The notes: generated from the letters alone by a model not told the origin. DNA of 64,000 nucleotides from JALZKA01 sp033856515 (GCA_033856515.1 JAWVEY010000070.1:27901-91900), one strand, 5' to 3'; positions 26,988 to 36,333 are shown, counted from the stretch's first letter. Made by a program: numbers and translations.

Positions 26988-29560
26988 CGCTTCACCTTGA
27001 AGCTGTACTTCGCGAGCGTCGGGTCGGCGTTGCCCGCCGGGTCCAGCGCTCCGACCTGGAACTTATGCTTCCCGGGCTTCAGCTTCGGAGTCTTGAATGG
27101 AGAGTCGCACGCCTCGGGCGATTTGCCGTCGAGGCTGCATTCGAAGCTCGCGCCGGCCTCGTTCGAAGTGAACTCGAACTTCGCCCGTTTCTTCGTGCTT
27201 CGCTTCTTCGGCTTCTTCGTCAGGTCGGTCTCCGGCGGCGTGCCGTCCACTGTGAACAGACTCGTCGCCGGCGTCGCATCGCTGCGGGCGAGCGTGTCGG
27301 TGACGGTCAGGGTGAACGTGTAGACGCCGTCCGACAGCGACTGGCCGAACTCGAAGGGAGCGTCGGTGCACGGGGTCGAGGGGCTGACCGGGCCGCTGAG
27401 CGCGCACGTCATCGAGAACTCGCCCTCGGGGATGTCGAGCGGCTCGTCGGTCGAAACCGCGAACGTGGGCGTCCTGTCATTCGTAAGCGCGTCCGGTGCG
27501 CTCACGATCACGCCGTTGGGGGCGTCAGTGTCGACCTCGAACTCGAACTCCGCCGGGGTCGGGTCGGTGCCGCCGCCGTCGCTCGCCCGCACACCGAACG
27601 TGTACTCGCCGTCGGCGAGGGTGGGAGTGAAGCCGCTGGTGCAAGTCGCGAACTCCGAGTCGTCGATCTCGGGCAGGCCGTGGCCGTCGGCGACCGCGCA
27701 CTCGAAGGTGCCGGGCGTACTCGAGTTGAAGCTGAAGGTGGGTGTCGTGTCAGCGGTAAACGCCTGGGGAAGTGGGGCAGTGAGGTTGGTTTCGGGCGGC
27801 GTCGCATCGACGGTGAACGTGCGCCCCGTCGGGGTGGGATCGACGTTGCCGGCCGCGTCACGTGCGCGCACGTTGAAGATGTGTGCCCCGTCCGACAGCG
27901 CCTTCAGATACGGCGAGCCGCAGGGGATGAACGCCTCGGCGTCGTATTTGCATTCGAACTTGGTGGTCCCCGGCTCGCCAGGCGCCGAGAAGGTGAAGGT
28001 CGCTTTGTTGGTGGTGATGGTCGAACCCTCCGCCGGGCCGGAGCCGATCGACGTGTTCGGCGCCGTCCCGTCGTTGCGGATGACCGCGATCGCCGCGTAC
28101 TCGGGGTTGATGTTGCCCCCCGCGAGCGCGACGTTTCCGTTCGCCAGGAGCGCCGCGGAGGTCGCGATCTCGCTCTCGGTGCTCGGCGGGCGAACGCTGA
28201 CGGTGAACTTGCCGTTCCCGAGCGTGGCGCCGTCGTGGTCGAAGGCCGGGTCGAGGGTGCCGTTACTGAGATAGCGGACGAAGGCGAAGTCGCCGTCGAA
28301 GTTGCCGACGCCCGCCTCCTTCGTCGACGTCCCCGAGGCAACGATCGTGTTTCCGGGGCCTGCCGCGATCCCGATCGCCTTGTCGGCGTCGAAGATCGGA
28401 TTTGCAACATTGGCGGCGACCGGCGTCGAGACGCGGCCGTCGCCGGAGAAACCGGTGTCGGTTGTGCCGTTCGCGTTCAGGTGGGCGACCGCGAAGTCGA
28501 GGCTCTGGTTCGAGACCGCATCCTCGGTGTCGACGTCGGCGGTCGGGTCGGCGTCGGTGAACCCCGCCGCCGCGATCTGGCCGTCGGCCTCGAGCATGAC
28601 TGCGTTCGCGCTCTCGTACTCCTGCGCACACCGCACCGCCGAGCCCGTCTGGTCGCAGTCGGACGAGCCGGTGACGATGTTCGGATAGGACCGGCCGCCG
28701 CCACCGGCGAAGGTCGGGTCAAGGTTCCCGGCATCCGTCACCCGGATGATCACGAACGACGACTCGAGCACGTGGGCGACCCGGGGCCCGGCGACCTGGT
28801 GCTGGATAGTGGCATTGACGTCGACGCCTCCGGCAACGATGACCTTGTCGTCGCGCGGTAGCGTTTCCGGGTGTGGCTCGATAGTGACCGCCTCGGCCGA
28901 TTCGAAATCCGTTTGCAGATCGGCGACCGGAGAGACGTTGATGTCGACCTGGCCGTCGCCCCCGAACTCCGTGGTGGGGTTGCCGTCCGGGTTGAGCTTG
29001 GTGATCTGGAAGTCGCCGTCGGTGCCGAAGCTTCCTACCACGACGGCCTGTCGGTCCGAGTCGATGACGAGGTCGTCGAGCGCGCGGTTGCCGAGGACGT
29101 TGTCGTTCACCCCATCGCCGGCGAACGTGATGTCCGGAACGCCGCTCGCCAGATTACGCCCGACCTTCAGGGTGACGTTCTGGGCCCCCTGACCGGTCGA
29201 GACTTGGGCGGCCCAAACGATCTTGCCGTCGGCATCGACCGCGACCTCTGTCGGGGCGAAGGTGGGAATGTCCGCCAGGCCGTCGCCGCTGAAGCTCGAG
29301 TCGAGACTGCCGTCACGCTTCAGGACCGCCATGTCGGCGGCGCCCTGGAACTCGCCGACCGCGACCATGCGGCCATCGGCGAACGCGGCGATGTCGGCGA
29401 TCGAGGCGCCCGTGACGGGTTCGAAGGTCAACTTGCCATCCGTGTCGAAGACGGTGTCGAGGGCGCCGTCGAGCGCGAGCGCGCTCGGAGCCGCGAGGCC
29501 GAATCCCGCCAATACCCCTGCCACACCCGCAAGAATCCGCGCGTTGCGAATCGCCTTCAC
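26984..29560 (-). CDS. Large secreted delta-60-repeat / Ig-like protein
   Basis: An 858-aa secreted protein. GTG 29560 is chosen because GGGGAG lies six bases upstream and gives the signal peptide KAIRNARILAGVAGVLAGFG with cleavage near ALA; a longer frame starts at 29608. The first ~480 residues are delta-60-type propeller repeats, each with a 'LD.SFSGDG.' and 'ADGKIV..G' pattern. Then four or five Ig-like 'PPETNLTAPLPQAFTADTTP' modules with paired cysteines follow. The last ~85 residues (ECSLDGKSPEACDSPF, then DPAGNADPTLAKYSFKV) resemble the C-terminus of the 1746-aa protein. There is no LPxTG anchor. The function is unknown; adhesion or surface display is inferred. Confidence 0.78.
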   Translation of the reverse strand: MKAIRNARILAGVAGVLAGFGLAAPSALALDGALDTVFDTDGKLTFEPVTGASIADIAAFADGRMVAVGEFQGAADMAVLKRDGSLDSSFSGDGLADIPTFAPTEVAVDADGKIVWAAQVSTGQGAQNVTLKVGRNLASGVPDITFAGDGVNDNVLGNRALDDLVIDSDRQAVVVGSFGTDGDFQITKLNPDGNPTTEFGGDGQVDINVSPVADLQTDFESAEAVTIEPHPETLPRDDKVIVAGGVDVNATIQHQVAGPRVAHVLESSFVIIRVTDAGNLDPTFAGGGGRSYPNIVTGSSDCDQTGSAVRCAQEYESANAVMLEADGQIAAAGFTDADPTADVDTEDAVSNQSLDFAVAHLNANGTTDTGFSGDGRVSTPVAANVANPIFDADKAIGIAAGPGNTIVASGTSTKEAGVGNFDGDFAFVRYLSNGTLDPAFDHDGATLGNGKFTVSVRPPSTESEIATSAALLANGNVALAGGNINPEYAAIAVIRNDGTAPNTSIGSGPAEGSTITTNKATFTFSAPGEPGTTKFECKYDAEAFIPCGSPYLKALSDGAHIFNVRARDAAGNVDPTPTGRTFTVDATPPETNLTAPLPQAFTADTTPTFSFNSSTPGTFECAVADGHGLPEIDDSEFATCTSGFTPTLADGEYTFGVRASDGGGTDPTPAEFEFEVDTDAPNGVIVSAPDALTNDRTPTFAVSTDEPLDIPEGEFSMTCALSGPVSPSTPCTDAPFEFGQSLSDGVYTFTLTVTDTLARSDATPATSLFTVDGTPPETDLTKKPKKRSTKKRAKFEFTSNEAGASFECSLDGKSPEACDSPFKTPKLKPGKHKFQVGALDPAGNADPTLAKYSFKVKR

Positions 29561-29662
29561 TTGATTCTCCCCGATCATCGCCACCCGATGTCGGCGGCAC
29601 GTGCTCACCCTACTCCGAATCGGCCAGGCGCGGGCTCTTCCGGCCGATCGTCCGGATCACTA

Positions 29663-29714
29663 AGTGGAGAGGGAGGGATTCGAACCCTCGATACGCCCGA
29701 ATAGACGTATAACG
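29663..29714 (-). repeat. tRNA-Ser(CGA) 3'-half duplicate, copy A
   Basis: 52 bases match the 3' part of the tRNA-Ser(CGA) gene at 37161-37251, in the same orientation: acceptor 3' strand, T arm, variable arm and the 3' side of the anticodon stem, with one mismatch near the end. It lacks the 5' half and cannot encode a tRNA. It sits 28 bases past the stop codon of the 1746-aa gene. Duplicated tRNA 3' ends are the usual mark left by integrases that target tRNA genes. Confidence 0.82.
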
Positions 29715-29742
29715 AACGGCCCATGATCTCGGAGAGAATCTC

Positions 29743-32700
29743 TCAGCGCACGACTTTGAAGCCACGGGACGCAGGCGTAGGATCGACGTTTCCGGCCGCG
29801 TCCGTCGCCTGCACCCGGAAGACGTGCCTGCCCTTGTCGAGCCGCTTCAGGGTCGTCGGCGAACTGCAAGCTTCGTACGGCTGCGAGTCGATCTTGCACT
29901 CGAACGAGCTGCCTGGCTCGGTGGCGCGGAACTTGAACTTCGGCGTCGCATCCGATGTCCGCCCGCTGGGTCCGGAGGTGATCACGGTGTCCGGAGCCGA
30001 CGTGTCGGGCAACTCTACCGTCTCGCAGTCGGGCGTCGTGATGTCGTCGGCGTCGGCGATCACCGCGTCTGGGTCGGCACCGCATTCGACCATGTCGAGC
30101 TGGCCGTCGCGGGTGGTTATCCGATCCGCACCGGCATCGCCCAAGACGTCATCGACGCCCAGACCGGCCTCGATGGCGTCGTCCCCGTCGCCGCCCTCGA
30201 TCCGATCCGCGCCTCCGAGTCCATCGATCTCGTCGGCTTCGGGACCGCCGAGGAGCATGTTCGGATCGTCTGAACCGGTGATGCGATCGACGAACGGTGA
30301 TCCCGTGACGTTGATGATCGAATCGAGGTTGTCGGTGCCCTCGCCGGTGGCGGTGCCAGGGTCGAGTGCCACCGTGATTCCGGCCGCGGCGGTGGAGAAG
30401 TCAGCGGTGTCGTCGCCCTCGCCGCCGACGAGCTGGTCGTCGCCCGGGCCGCCTGCCAGGTTGTCGTCGCCCTGCTCACCCTCGAGCGCGTCGGTCCCGC
30501 CCGCGCCCTTCAGAACGTCGGCCTCGGCGCCGCCGAGCAGGTGCTCATCACGGGTTGAGCCCGTGATCTGGTCGATCTGATTGCTTCCAATCACAAGATC
30601 GAAGCCGGCCACGGTGTCCGTGCCCTCCCCCGACGCAGATCCAGCGCCCAGGTCGACGACCATTCCCGTGGCGACCGCGGACAGGTCGAGCGTGTCCTCC
30701 CAGTTGTCGGAGCCGGCACCCGGAGCGTGCCCGTCGAGCTCATCGTTCCCGGTGCCGCCGGCCAAGCTGTCCTCACCCGGTCCACCGAAGAGATGATCGC
30801 CGTCGGCGTTGCCGATCAGCCGATCCGAACCCCGCCCACCGTTGAGCTGATCGATACCCGGCCCGCCCGTGATCGTTGCGGCCGCGTTACCGTCGGTGAT
30901 CTGGTCGCTCCCGCCCCCGCCGTCCAGGCTCACGGGGTCGGACGTCAACGGCCCGGTGATCACGTTGGCGCCACCCGAGCCGGTCGCGTTGTGCGCGCCG
31001 ACGAGGGTATCCGCGCCTTCCACGGCCGCGGTGCCCTCGGCCAGGTCGATGCTTCCGCCTGCATTAGTAGCCGAGAAGTCAACGGTCTCGGCCGCGATGT
31101 AGTCGTCGCCAAGCCCTCCCGAGGCCCGGTCTTCTCCGTCATTCCCGCAGATTTTGTCGTTTCCGCCAAGGCCGTTGATGACGTCGTCGCCGCCGAGGCC
31201 AACGATCACGTCGTCGCCCGCGGTGCCGTTGATCACCTCGGCGGTGCCGGTGCCGGTGATCGTCGGAGTCGCGCCGTCACACCGCGCCGTCAGGCCGCTT
31301 TCGTCCACGACGTGAAGCTCGATCGAACCCGTTGCGCCGCCGTAGCCATCGACCACGATTCGGTATGTCTGGCCCGCGGTGGCCGCGAAGTCGACGCGCG
31401 AGGATGTGTCCAAAGAGGTGCCACCGGGGCGATCGTCGTTGGATGCGATCGCCGGCGGCAACGAACCGACAGCGGTGCCTTGATAAACCGCGAGCAGCGT
31501 GTCGAACGACGATCCTCCCGTGTCGATCGTGACCATCTCGGTGTGGGGGGCCTCCCAGCGGTACCAGACCGACGCCCCGCCCGTCTCACTGACGTGATAC
31601 GGCTCGCCGGCTTCCTTCGTCGCGGACTCGTTGGTGTCCCCGGTCCGCGTTACGTCGCTGCCCGTCAAAACGGTCGCATTCGCGAATAGATCGTTCGGCG
31701 GACGCTGACGCAGGCTGAGCTTGAGGTCGCCGGTGGCCGCCACGCCGTTCCTCGGGTAGCCGTCGACCGCGATCCTGTAGACGGTGTCCTCAGTCGCGTT
31801 GAACTGGATCCGGCTCTGAGAAACGGCCGGACTCCCGCCAATGTCATCGTTTGCGGCAACCACGGTTAACGGAGCTGCGTATCCGGCGCCCGTGTAGGCC
31901 GCGAGCAGGGTGTCGAAACTCGAGCCGATCGTGTCGATCGTGACCGTTCCGTCAGTTGGCGCCTGCCACCGGTACCAGACGGACGCCCCGCCGGCGGTCG
32001 AAGCATGGTTCGGCTCGCTCGGTTCCTTGGTCGCCCCACGGTTGCTGTCCAGAGGTCGGGTGGCAGACGTGCCCGTAAGTTGCACCGCGTCGGCGAAGTG
32101 GTCGTTGCCGGGCGCCTGTCCGAGGTGGAGCATCACGTTTCCCTGCGCCGCAGTGCCGTTGAGCTGGTAGCCGTCGACCGCGATCTGGTAGGTCGTCCCA
32201 GGGTTCGGGGTGAACGTGACGGCGCTCTGGCGGGTGCCGGCGGCGTCGTCATTTGCGACCGTGGGAATGAGGGTTCCAATCCCCCGGTAACCGCCCGTAT
32301 AGACAGCGAGCAAAGTGTCGAAGTCGGAGCCGGCGGTATCGATGGTCACCGGTTTCCCGCTCGGCGCCTGCCAGCGATACCAGATCGATGCGCCGCCGGC
32401 GTTGCCCGCGTGGTTGGGCTCGCCGGACTGCTTCGTGGCGGCGACGTTGCTGCCCTGCTGCGTGATCACGTTGCCGACGATCGCCTTCGCAGCCACGAGG
32501 CTGTCGTTCGGCGGCCGCGTCACGGGGACGCTTGCGGTGAACGCCCCGCGGCCATGCGTCGCGACGACGAGCTTGGAGCTCGAGGGGTCGAACAGGAGGT
32601 CGCTTACGACCGTGTTCGGCAAGTTGCCCGAGGAGTCAGACCAGGTGACTCCGTTGTCATCGGACGAGAACACCCCGACGTCCGTTCCGGCAAAGACCAA

Positions 32701-34983
32701 GGGCGCGCCGCCCTCCAGGTCGACCTCGATCGCGTTCACGGGCGTGTCGGGCAGGTTGCCGGACACATTCGTCCATGTGCCTCCCGAGTTTGCGGTTTCG
32801 TAGAGATGGCCGGTCCCGAAGCCGCTCAGCCCAACCAGCGCATGGGCGGAATCGTCGGGGTCGACCCAGATGTCGTTCACCCAGCGCTCCGGCAACGTGC
32901 CAGTCACGTCAACCCAACTCCCAGCGCGGTAGCGACCGAGCTTCCCCAGTTCCGTCCCGGCGTAGAGGGTGTCGTCGCTCGTGGCGGCGCCCAGCGCGGA
33001 GAGCTTGCCTGAGAGCGATTGGGAGCCGAGCTTCGTCCAGCTTTCGGCGCCGTTGTGGGTGACGAAGACGTCGTTCAGGCCGACGTACAGAGTGGACCGG
33101 TCACCCGGGTCCATCAGGAACGGCGGGTAGAAGCCGCCGGGTTGGGTCAGGTCGACGCCGCTATCCGCGAGGGTGCTCGTTGCACCACCGTCCGTGCTCT
33201 TGCGGATCAGGTGCTTGCCGCACGTGTACTGCGTCGTCATGTAGAGGGTCGCGGGCGCGACGGGATCGACAGCCGCTGCCCCACCGTCGCACCCGAGCAC
33301 ATTCAGCCACGGCACCGTGCCACTAGCGGTCGTCGTGACGGTGCCGTTGTCCTGTGTCCCGCCGATAAGCCGGCCGTCGGGATCGCCAGCGAAGCCATGG
33401 TTGAACTGGATCGTCGGAATGCCGTCGCCGTTGGCATTCGTGATCGCGTTGCCCTCCTCGTAGACGCGGTACACGCCGCCGTCGGTGCCGAGCCAGGCCC
33501 GGCCACTCGCGTCGTAGGCGATGGCATGCAGATCGGCATGCGTCGTGCCTGGCAGGAACTCGTCAGTGTCGCCGGTCAGGTCGCCCGAGAAGGCGTAGGG
33601 GTGTACTCCGCCGAAGAACCCCAACAGAGAATTACCGGGGTTGACCGCCAGTTCCATCGAGTACCAGGGGAACGGCTGACTATCGACGCCGACGGTGTCC
33701 CAGGTGACGCCAGCGTTGTCGGAGCGCAGAAGCGACGAGTAGTAACAGCCGCCTCCTTGGCACGGCGCATAGAGGCTCCCGCCATCGGCCGTCGCAAAGG
33801 CAGCCCAAACGCGATTCGCGTTGCTCGCTCCCGTCGCAACTTCGACTCGGCCCATCTCGCTGCTCGGCACGTAGGTCGCGCTGAGCTTGCTCCACGTCGC
33901 GCCACCGTCCGTTGACTTGTAGAGACCATCGAAGGCCGAGCCGGCGTAGACAATCGCCGGTGCGCCCGGGACAGCGGCGATGCTCGTCGGATTGAGGCCG
34001 CGGTTCGACCATGTTGACCCGTCGTTGGTCGAACGCCACACGCCCTTCGTGCACGTCCCGGGTCCGCGGCGAGCTCCGTAGCTGTAGTCCGCCACCCCGA
34101 CCAGAACGCGGTTCGGGTCCGGGCCGATCTCGATGTCTGAGATCCAGCACCCGTCCGCCTGCACCGCGGGGATCTTGGTCCAGGTCGAGCCGCCATTCGC
34201 AGAGCGGTACAGCCCGGTTCCGTAGTAGGAGTCGACCGAGCCGTTTGCCTCTCCCGTTCCCACGTACATGATCGAGGGGTTCGCCGGATTCACCGCGATC
34301 GCACCGATCGCGAGCGATGGCTGGGCATCGAAGATCGGCGTCCAGGTGGCACCGTGGTCGGTGGTCTTCCAAACGCCGCCCGTCGCTGCCCCGACGTACG
34401 CGGTGCCCGCCTGGGTCGGATGGGTGGCGATCGCGCTGATCCGGCCGGTAAACGGATCCGCAGTCGTGCCGTTGTCGTCGATCTTCGTCGGGCCGCGCGA
34501 CGCAAACGACAGCGCGGGTCCGGCGAGGAGTGAGGGTGAGGTGTCATCAGCCGGGGCGGGCGCGCGCTCGAACTCAGCGGGACCGCTCTCCGTTGGCACG
34601 AACTCCACGCCGCCCGGCGCAGCGGCCAACCCTTCGGCCTGGCGCTGGGCCCGCAGCAAGCTTCCCGGCGGGATCCGGTTCCGCGGAAACGCCCGGGGCT
34701 CGATGAACGCGGCCTGCCGCTCGAAAAGGACGCGGCTCTCTTCGCCTGCCCGAGCAACCTCTTCGGCGGCGCTTTCGTAGCCCTCCTCCTCGCCCTCCAG
34801 CTCGCTCCCTGAGATTTGCTCCGATTCGGGGTGTTCCCGCTCCACCGCGCTCAGGGACTCAGCGCCCTGCGGGGGCCAGTCGCCGGGGTTGGCGTCCTCG
34901 TTCTCACCCAACGCCACGACGACGAGCACGCCCGTCGCGACGAGCCCGAGTACGAAAAGACCGAATGCCCAAGGCGGGCGCAC
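29743..34983 (-). CDS. Giant surface protein: sortilin-like propellers, PPC domains, RTX repeats, Ig-like end
   Basis: A 1746-aa protein. An N-terminal membrane anchor or uncleaved signal (PPWAFGLFVLGLVATGVLVV) is followed by an acidic linker to ~140. Residues ~165-820 are BNR/sortilin-type propeller blades (YVGAATGGVWKTTDHGATWT and similar SxDxGxTW blades). Residues ~825-1235 hold three pre-peptidase-like domains, each with PPND, GEPxH and ASVWYRWQAP. Residues ~1238-1655 are RTX nonapeptide repeats (GGDDVINGLGGND and variants) that bind calcium in known proteins. The last ~85 residues are an Ig-like domain (ECKIDSQPYEACSSP, DAAGNVDPTPASRGFKV). No protease or glycosidase active site is recognised. 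The gene fills almost the whole interval between two tRNA fragments. Confidence 0.8.
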   Translation of the reverse strand: MRPPWAFGLFVLGLVATGVLVVVALGENEDANPGDWPPQGAESLSAVEREHPESEQISGSELEGEEEGYESAAEEVARAGEESRVLFERQAAFIEPRAFPRNRIPPGSLLRAQRQAEGLAAAPGGVEFVPTESGPAEFERAPAPADDTSPSLLAGPALSFASRGPTKIDDNGTTADPFTGRISAIATHPTQAGTAYVGAATGGVWKTTDHGATWTPIFDAQPSLAIGAIAVNPANPSIMYVGTGEANGSVDSYYGTGLYRSANGGSTWTKIPAVQADGCWISDIEIGPDPNRVLVGVADYSYGARRGPGTCTKGVWRSTNDGSTWSNRGLNPTSIAAVPGAPAIVYAGSAFDGLYKSTDGGATWSKLSATYVPSSEMGRVEVATGASNANRVWAAFATADGGSLYAPCQGGGCYYSSLLRSDNAGVTWDTVGVDSQPFPWYSMELAVNPGNSLLGFFGGVHPYAFSGDLTGDTDEFLPGTTHADLHAIAYDASGRAWLGTDGGVYRVYEEGNAITNANGDGIPTIQFNHGFAGDPDGRLIGGTQDNGTVTTTASGTVPWLNVLGCDGGAAAVDPVAPATLYMTTQYTCGKHLIRKSTDGGATSTLADSGVDLTQPGGFYPPFLMDPGDRSTLYVGLNDVFVTHNGAESWTKLGSQSLSGKLSALGAATSDDTLYAGTELGKLGRYRAGSWVDVTGTLPERWVNDIWVDPDDSAHALVGLSGFGTGHLYETANSGGTWTNVSGNLPDTPVNAIEVDLEGGAPLVFAGTDVGVFSSDDNGVTWSDSSGNLPNTVVSDLLFDPSSSKLVVATHGRGAFTASVPVTRPPNDSLVAAKAIVGNVITQQGSNVAATKQSGEPNHAGNAGGASIWYRWQAPSGKPVTIDTAGSDFDTLLAVYTGGYRGIGTLIPTVANDDAAGTRQSAVTFTPNPGTTYQIAVDGYQLNGTAAQGNVMLHLGQAPGNDHFADAVQLTGTSATRPLDSNRGATKEPSEPNHASTAGGASVWYRWQAPTDGTVTIDTIGSSFDTLLAAYTGAGYAAPLTVVAANDDIGGSPAVSQSRIQFNATEDTVYRIAVDGYPRNGVAATGDLKLSLRQRPPNDLFANATVLTGSDVTRTGDTNESATKEAGEPYHVSETGGASVWYRWEAPHTEMVTIDTGGSSFDTLLAVYQGTAVGSLPPAIASNDDRPGGTSLDTSSRVDFAATAGQTYRIVVDGYGGATGSIELHVVDESGLTARCDGATPTITGTGTAEVINGTAGDDVIVGLGGDDVINGLGGNDKICGNDGEDRASGGLGDDYIAAETVDFSATNAGGSIDLAEGTAAVEGADTLVGAHNATGSGGANVITGPLTSDPVSLDGGGGSDQITDGNAAATITGGPGIDQLNGGRGSDRLIGNADGDHLFGGPGEDSLAGGTGNDELDGHAPGAGSDNWEDTLDLSAVATGMVVDLGAGSASGEGTDTVAGFDLVIGSNQIDQITGSTRDEHLLGGAEADVLKGAGGTDALEGEQGDDNLAGGPGDDQLVGGEGDDTADFSTAAAGITVALDPGTATGEGTDNLDSIINVTGSPFVDRITGSDDPNMLLGGPEADEIDGLGGADRIEGGDGDDAIEAGLGVDDVLGDAGADRITTRDGQLDMVECGADPDAVIADADDITTPDCETVELPDTSAPDTVITSGPSGRTSDATPKFKFRATEPGSSFECKIDSQPYEACSSPTTLKRLDKGRHVFRVQATDAAGNVDPTPASRGFKVVR

Positions 34984-35133
34984 GCTCCCCTTTCCGGCCC
35001 CCCAGGGCCACTCTTAATCCCGGAACGGCCGCAGCATACCCGCGTCCTGGCAGTTTTGCGCCGGTTCGCTTGGCCGACGGCGCTCCGGTTCACGAGACGG
35101 CTGGAATCAGCCTGCGCGTGCGCTCCGCTCTAT

Positions 35134-35194
35134 AGCGGAGAGGGAGGGATTCGAACCCTCGATACGCCCGAATAGACGTATGACGGTTTTCGAG
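35134..35194 (-). repeat. tRNA-Ser(CGA) 3'-half duplicate, copy B
   Basis: 61 bases match tRNA-Ser(CGA) and its 3' flank (from 37159) with a single mismatch, in the same orientation. The identity begins inside the anticodon loop and runs through the variable arm, T arm and acceptor end. An identity block that starts at the anticodon loop is one of the two standard crossover positions for tyrosine recombinases in tRNA genes. An integrase remnant ends 42 bases away on the same strand. Confidence 0.85.
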
Positions 35195-35235
35195 TCGAGT
35201 GTGATGATCCCGTACCTGGCTTGCCAGAGCGGCGA

Positions 35236-35355
35236 CTATGAGATCGCACGCTCCGTGGGAACGGCTTTGGGAACGGAATCTAGGCAAGCGTCCATCGCGG
35301 CAGCCGCCCGAGCCTCCGATCCGGGGAGAAGATGCCCGTATCGGTCGTAGGTCCA
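35236..35355 (-). pseudogene. Tyrosine recombinase (integrase) C-terminal remnant
   Basis: Read on the minus strand, 39 codons and a TAG stop encode WTYDRYGHLLPGSEARAAAA followed by MDACL and a short tail. The YDRYGHL(L/M)PGSE block is the C-terminal signature of actinobacterial phage-type integrases, where the Tyr of DRYGHL is the nucleophile. Upstream in frame the sequence (SWAFLDH) no longer resembles an integrase, and a different gene ends 47 bases further up, so the rest has been lost. The fragment is too short for normal gene callers. Its position next to a tRNA-Ser 3' duplicate is where an integrase gene is expected in an integrated element. Confidence 0.75.
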
Positions 35356-35402
35356 GTGATCGAGGAATGCCCAGCTCGCAGGGTGTTGTCGCTGAGTCCG
35401 GG

Positions 35403-36188
35403 TCAGCGTTGCATTAGGGCAACAAGGAAGGTCTGAGCGTTCACGAGGTCAAGCGCGGCCTGTGCGCGGTCCTCGGCAGCCAGCTTTCGGTCTGAGTCAG
35501 CCCGTTGGCGGTCATCTGCGGCGCAAGTCCGAGCCTCCTTTGCGGCTCCCCGCGCTCTTGATGCCCCGTAGCCGTCGGGCCGACCCATGGCCAGCTCATG
35601 ATCGTCGGAGGCCTTGTCGCTCACCTCGGCCGAGCGGTCGCGGACATCTGCTTGCATGTCACGAAACGAGGCCACCTTGTCGCGCTTGGTCGCGCCCGTC
35701 GATCGCTCCAACACGGAGGTCGTGGTGCGAGGTGCCCCTCGGCGAAGGGACGCTCCCAGGGTGAATGTTTCGGTCGCGACATTGGTATCGGAGTCGTGGC
35801 TTGAGAGAAACGAGATGACCCTTTGATGAGTCACCCTCGTTACCTCGGAAACCGCTTCGCGCTTGTAGTTGGCCAGCGTCATCGCGACGCCGTGTGGCTT
35901 GTATCCGTCCAGGGTGGTATCAGTCGCGATGTTGAACTCAGACACGCCGTCGGCCAAAACGCAGGTCACTGTGTTGCCATCGATTTCCGTATGGGCCTCC
36001 GTCGGGATGACACCGGCATAGTCGGTCCAAAGGGCGACGAGTGCTTCGGTCACATCGGCTGAAAGCGTCGGCATCAGCGGGGCAGACGGCCAACGGGCTC
36101 GGTTGTCTGCGATCCACGAAGGGGGTGGCACTGAGGACCCCGCGTCCTCTCGTCGACGCGACGTATTAGATCGGTTTCGATCTGTCAT
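35403..36188 (-). CDS. DUF2294-like protein with C-terminal Asp/Arg-rich helical repeats
   Basis: A 261-aa protein. Residues ~45-150 match the DUF2294 pattern: ALVALWTDYAGVIPTEAHTE, then NTVTCVLADGVSEFN, an EAVSEVTRVTHQRVISFLSS helix, and a DSDTNVATETFTL end. The remaining ~100 residues form a charged coiled region of 'RD..A..RD.' units (DMQADVRDRSAEVSDKAS, KEARTCAADDRQRADSD), a type often placed before GGDEF or GAF domains in soil actinobacteria, here with no such domain attached. GC looks lower by eye than in neighbouring genes. It lies inside the tRNA-Ser scar, so horizontal origin is plausible. The function is unknown. Confidence 0.65.
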   Translation of the reverse strand: MTDRNRSNTSRRREDAGSSVPPPSWIADNRARWPSAPLMPTLSADVTEALVALWTDYAGVIPTEAHTEIDGNTVTCVLADGVSEFNIATDTTLDGYKPHGVAMTLANYKREAVSEVTRVTHQRVISFLSSHDSDTNVATETFTLGASLRRGAPRTTTSVLERSTGATKRDKVASFRDMQADVRDRSAEVSDKASDDHELAMGRPDGYGASRARGAAKEARTCAADDRQRADSDRKLAAEDRAQAALDLVNAQTFLVALMQR

Positions 36189-36333
36189 GGGCTGCCGCCC
36201 TTTCCGGCCATCGTGTCGAGAGGAGAAACCGCAGGACAGGATCGCCGATAGACACCGAGCCTACGTGACGGTGGGGCTCAGGTGCTTCCCATGCAAAGCC
36301 ATACACGCTTTTCATCCAAAGCGCTACGTCGGG

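Noticed and set aside
26978..28861. 627-codon plus-strand open frame opposite the delta-60 repeat gene
   Set aside because: Composition is Arg/Glu/Val-rich without motifs; it mirrors the repeats on the other strand, which carry a signal peptide and recognisable domains.
34816..35175. Open frame ending in GEGGIRTLDTPE
   Set aside because: The end is a translation of the tRNA-Ser 3' duplicate; this string is a frequent annotation artefact from tRNA sequence.
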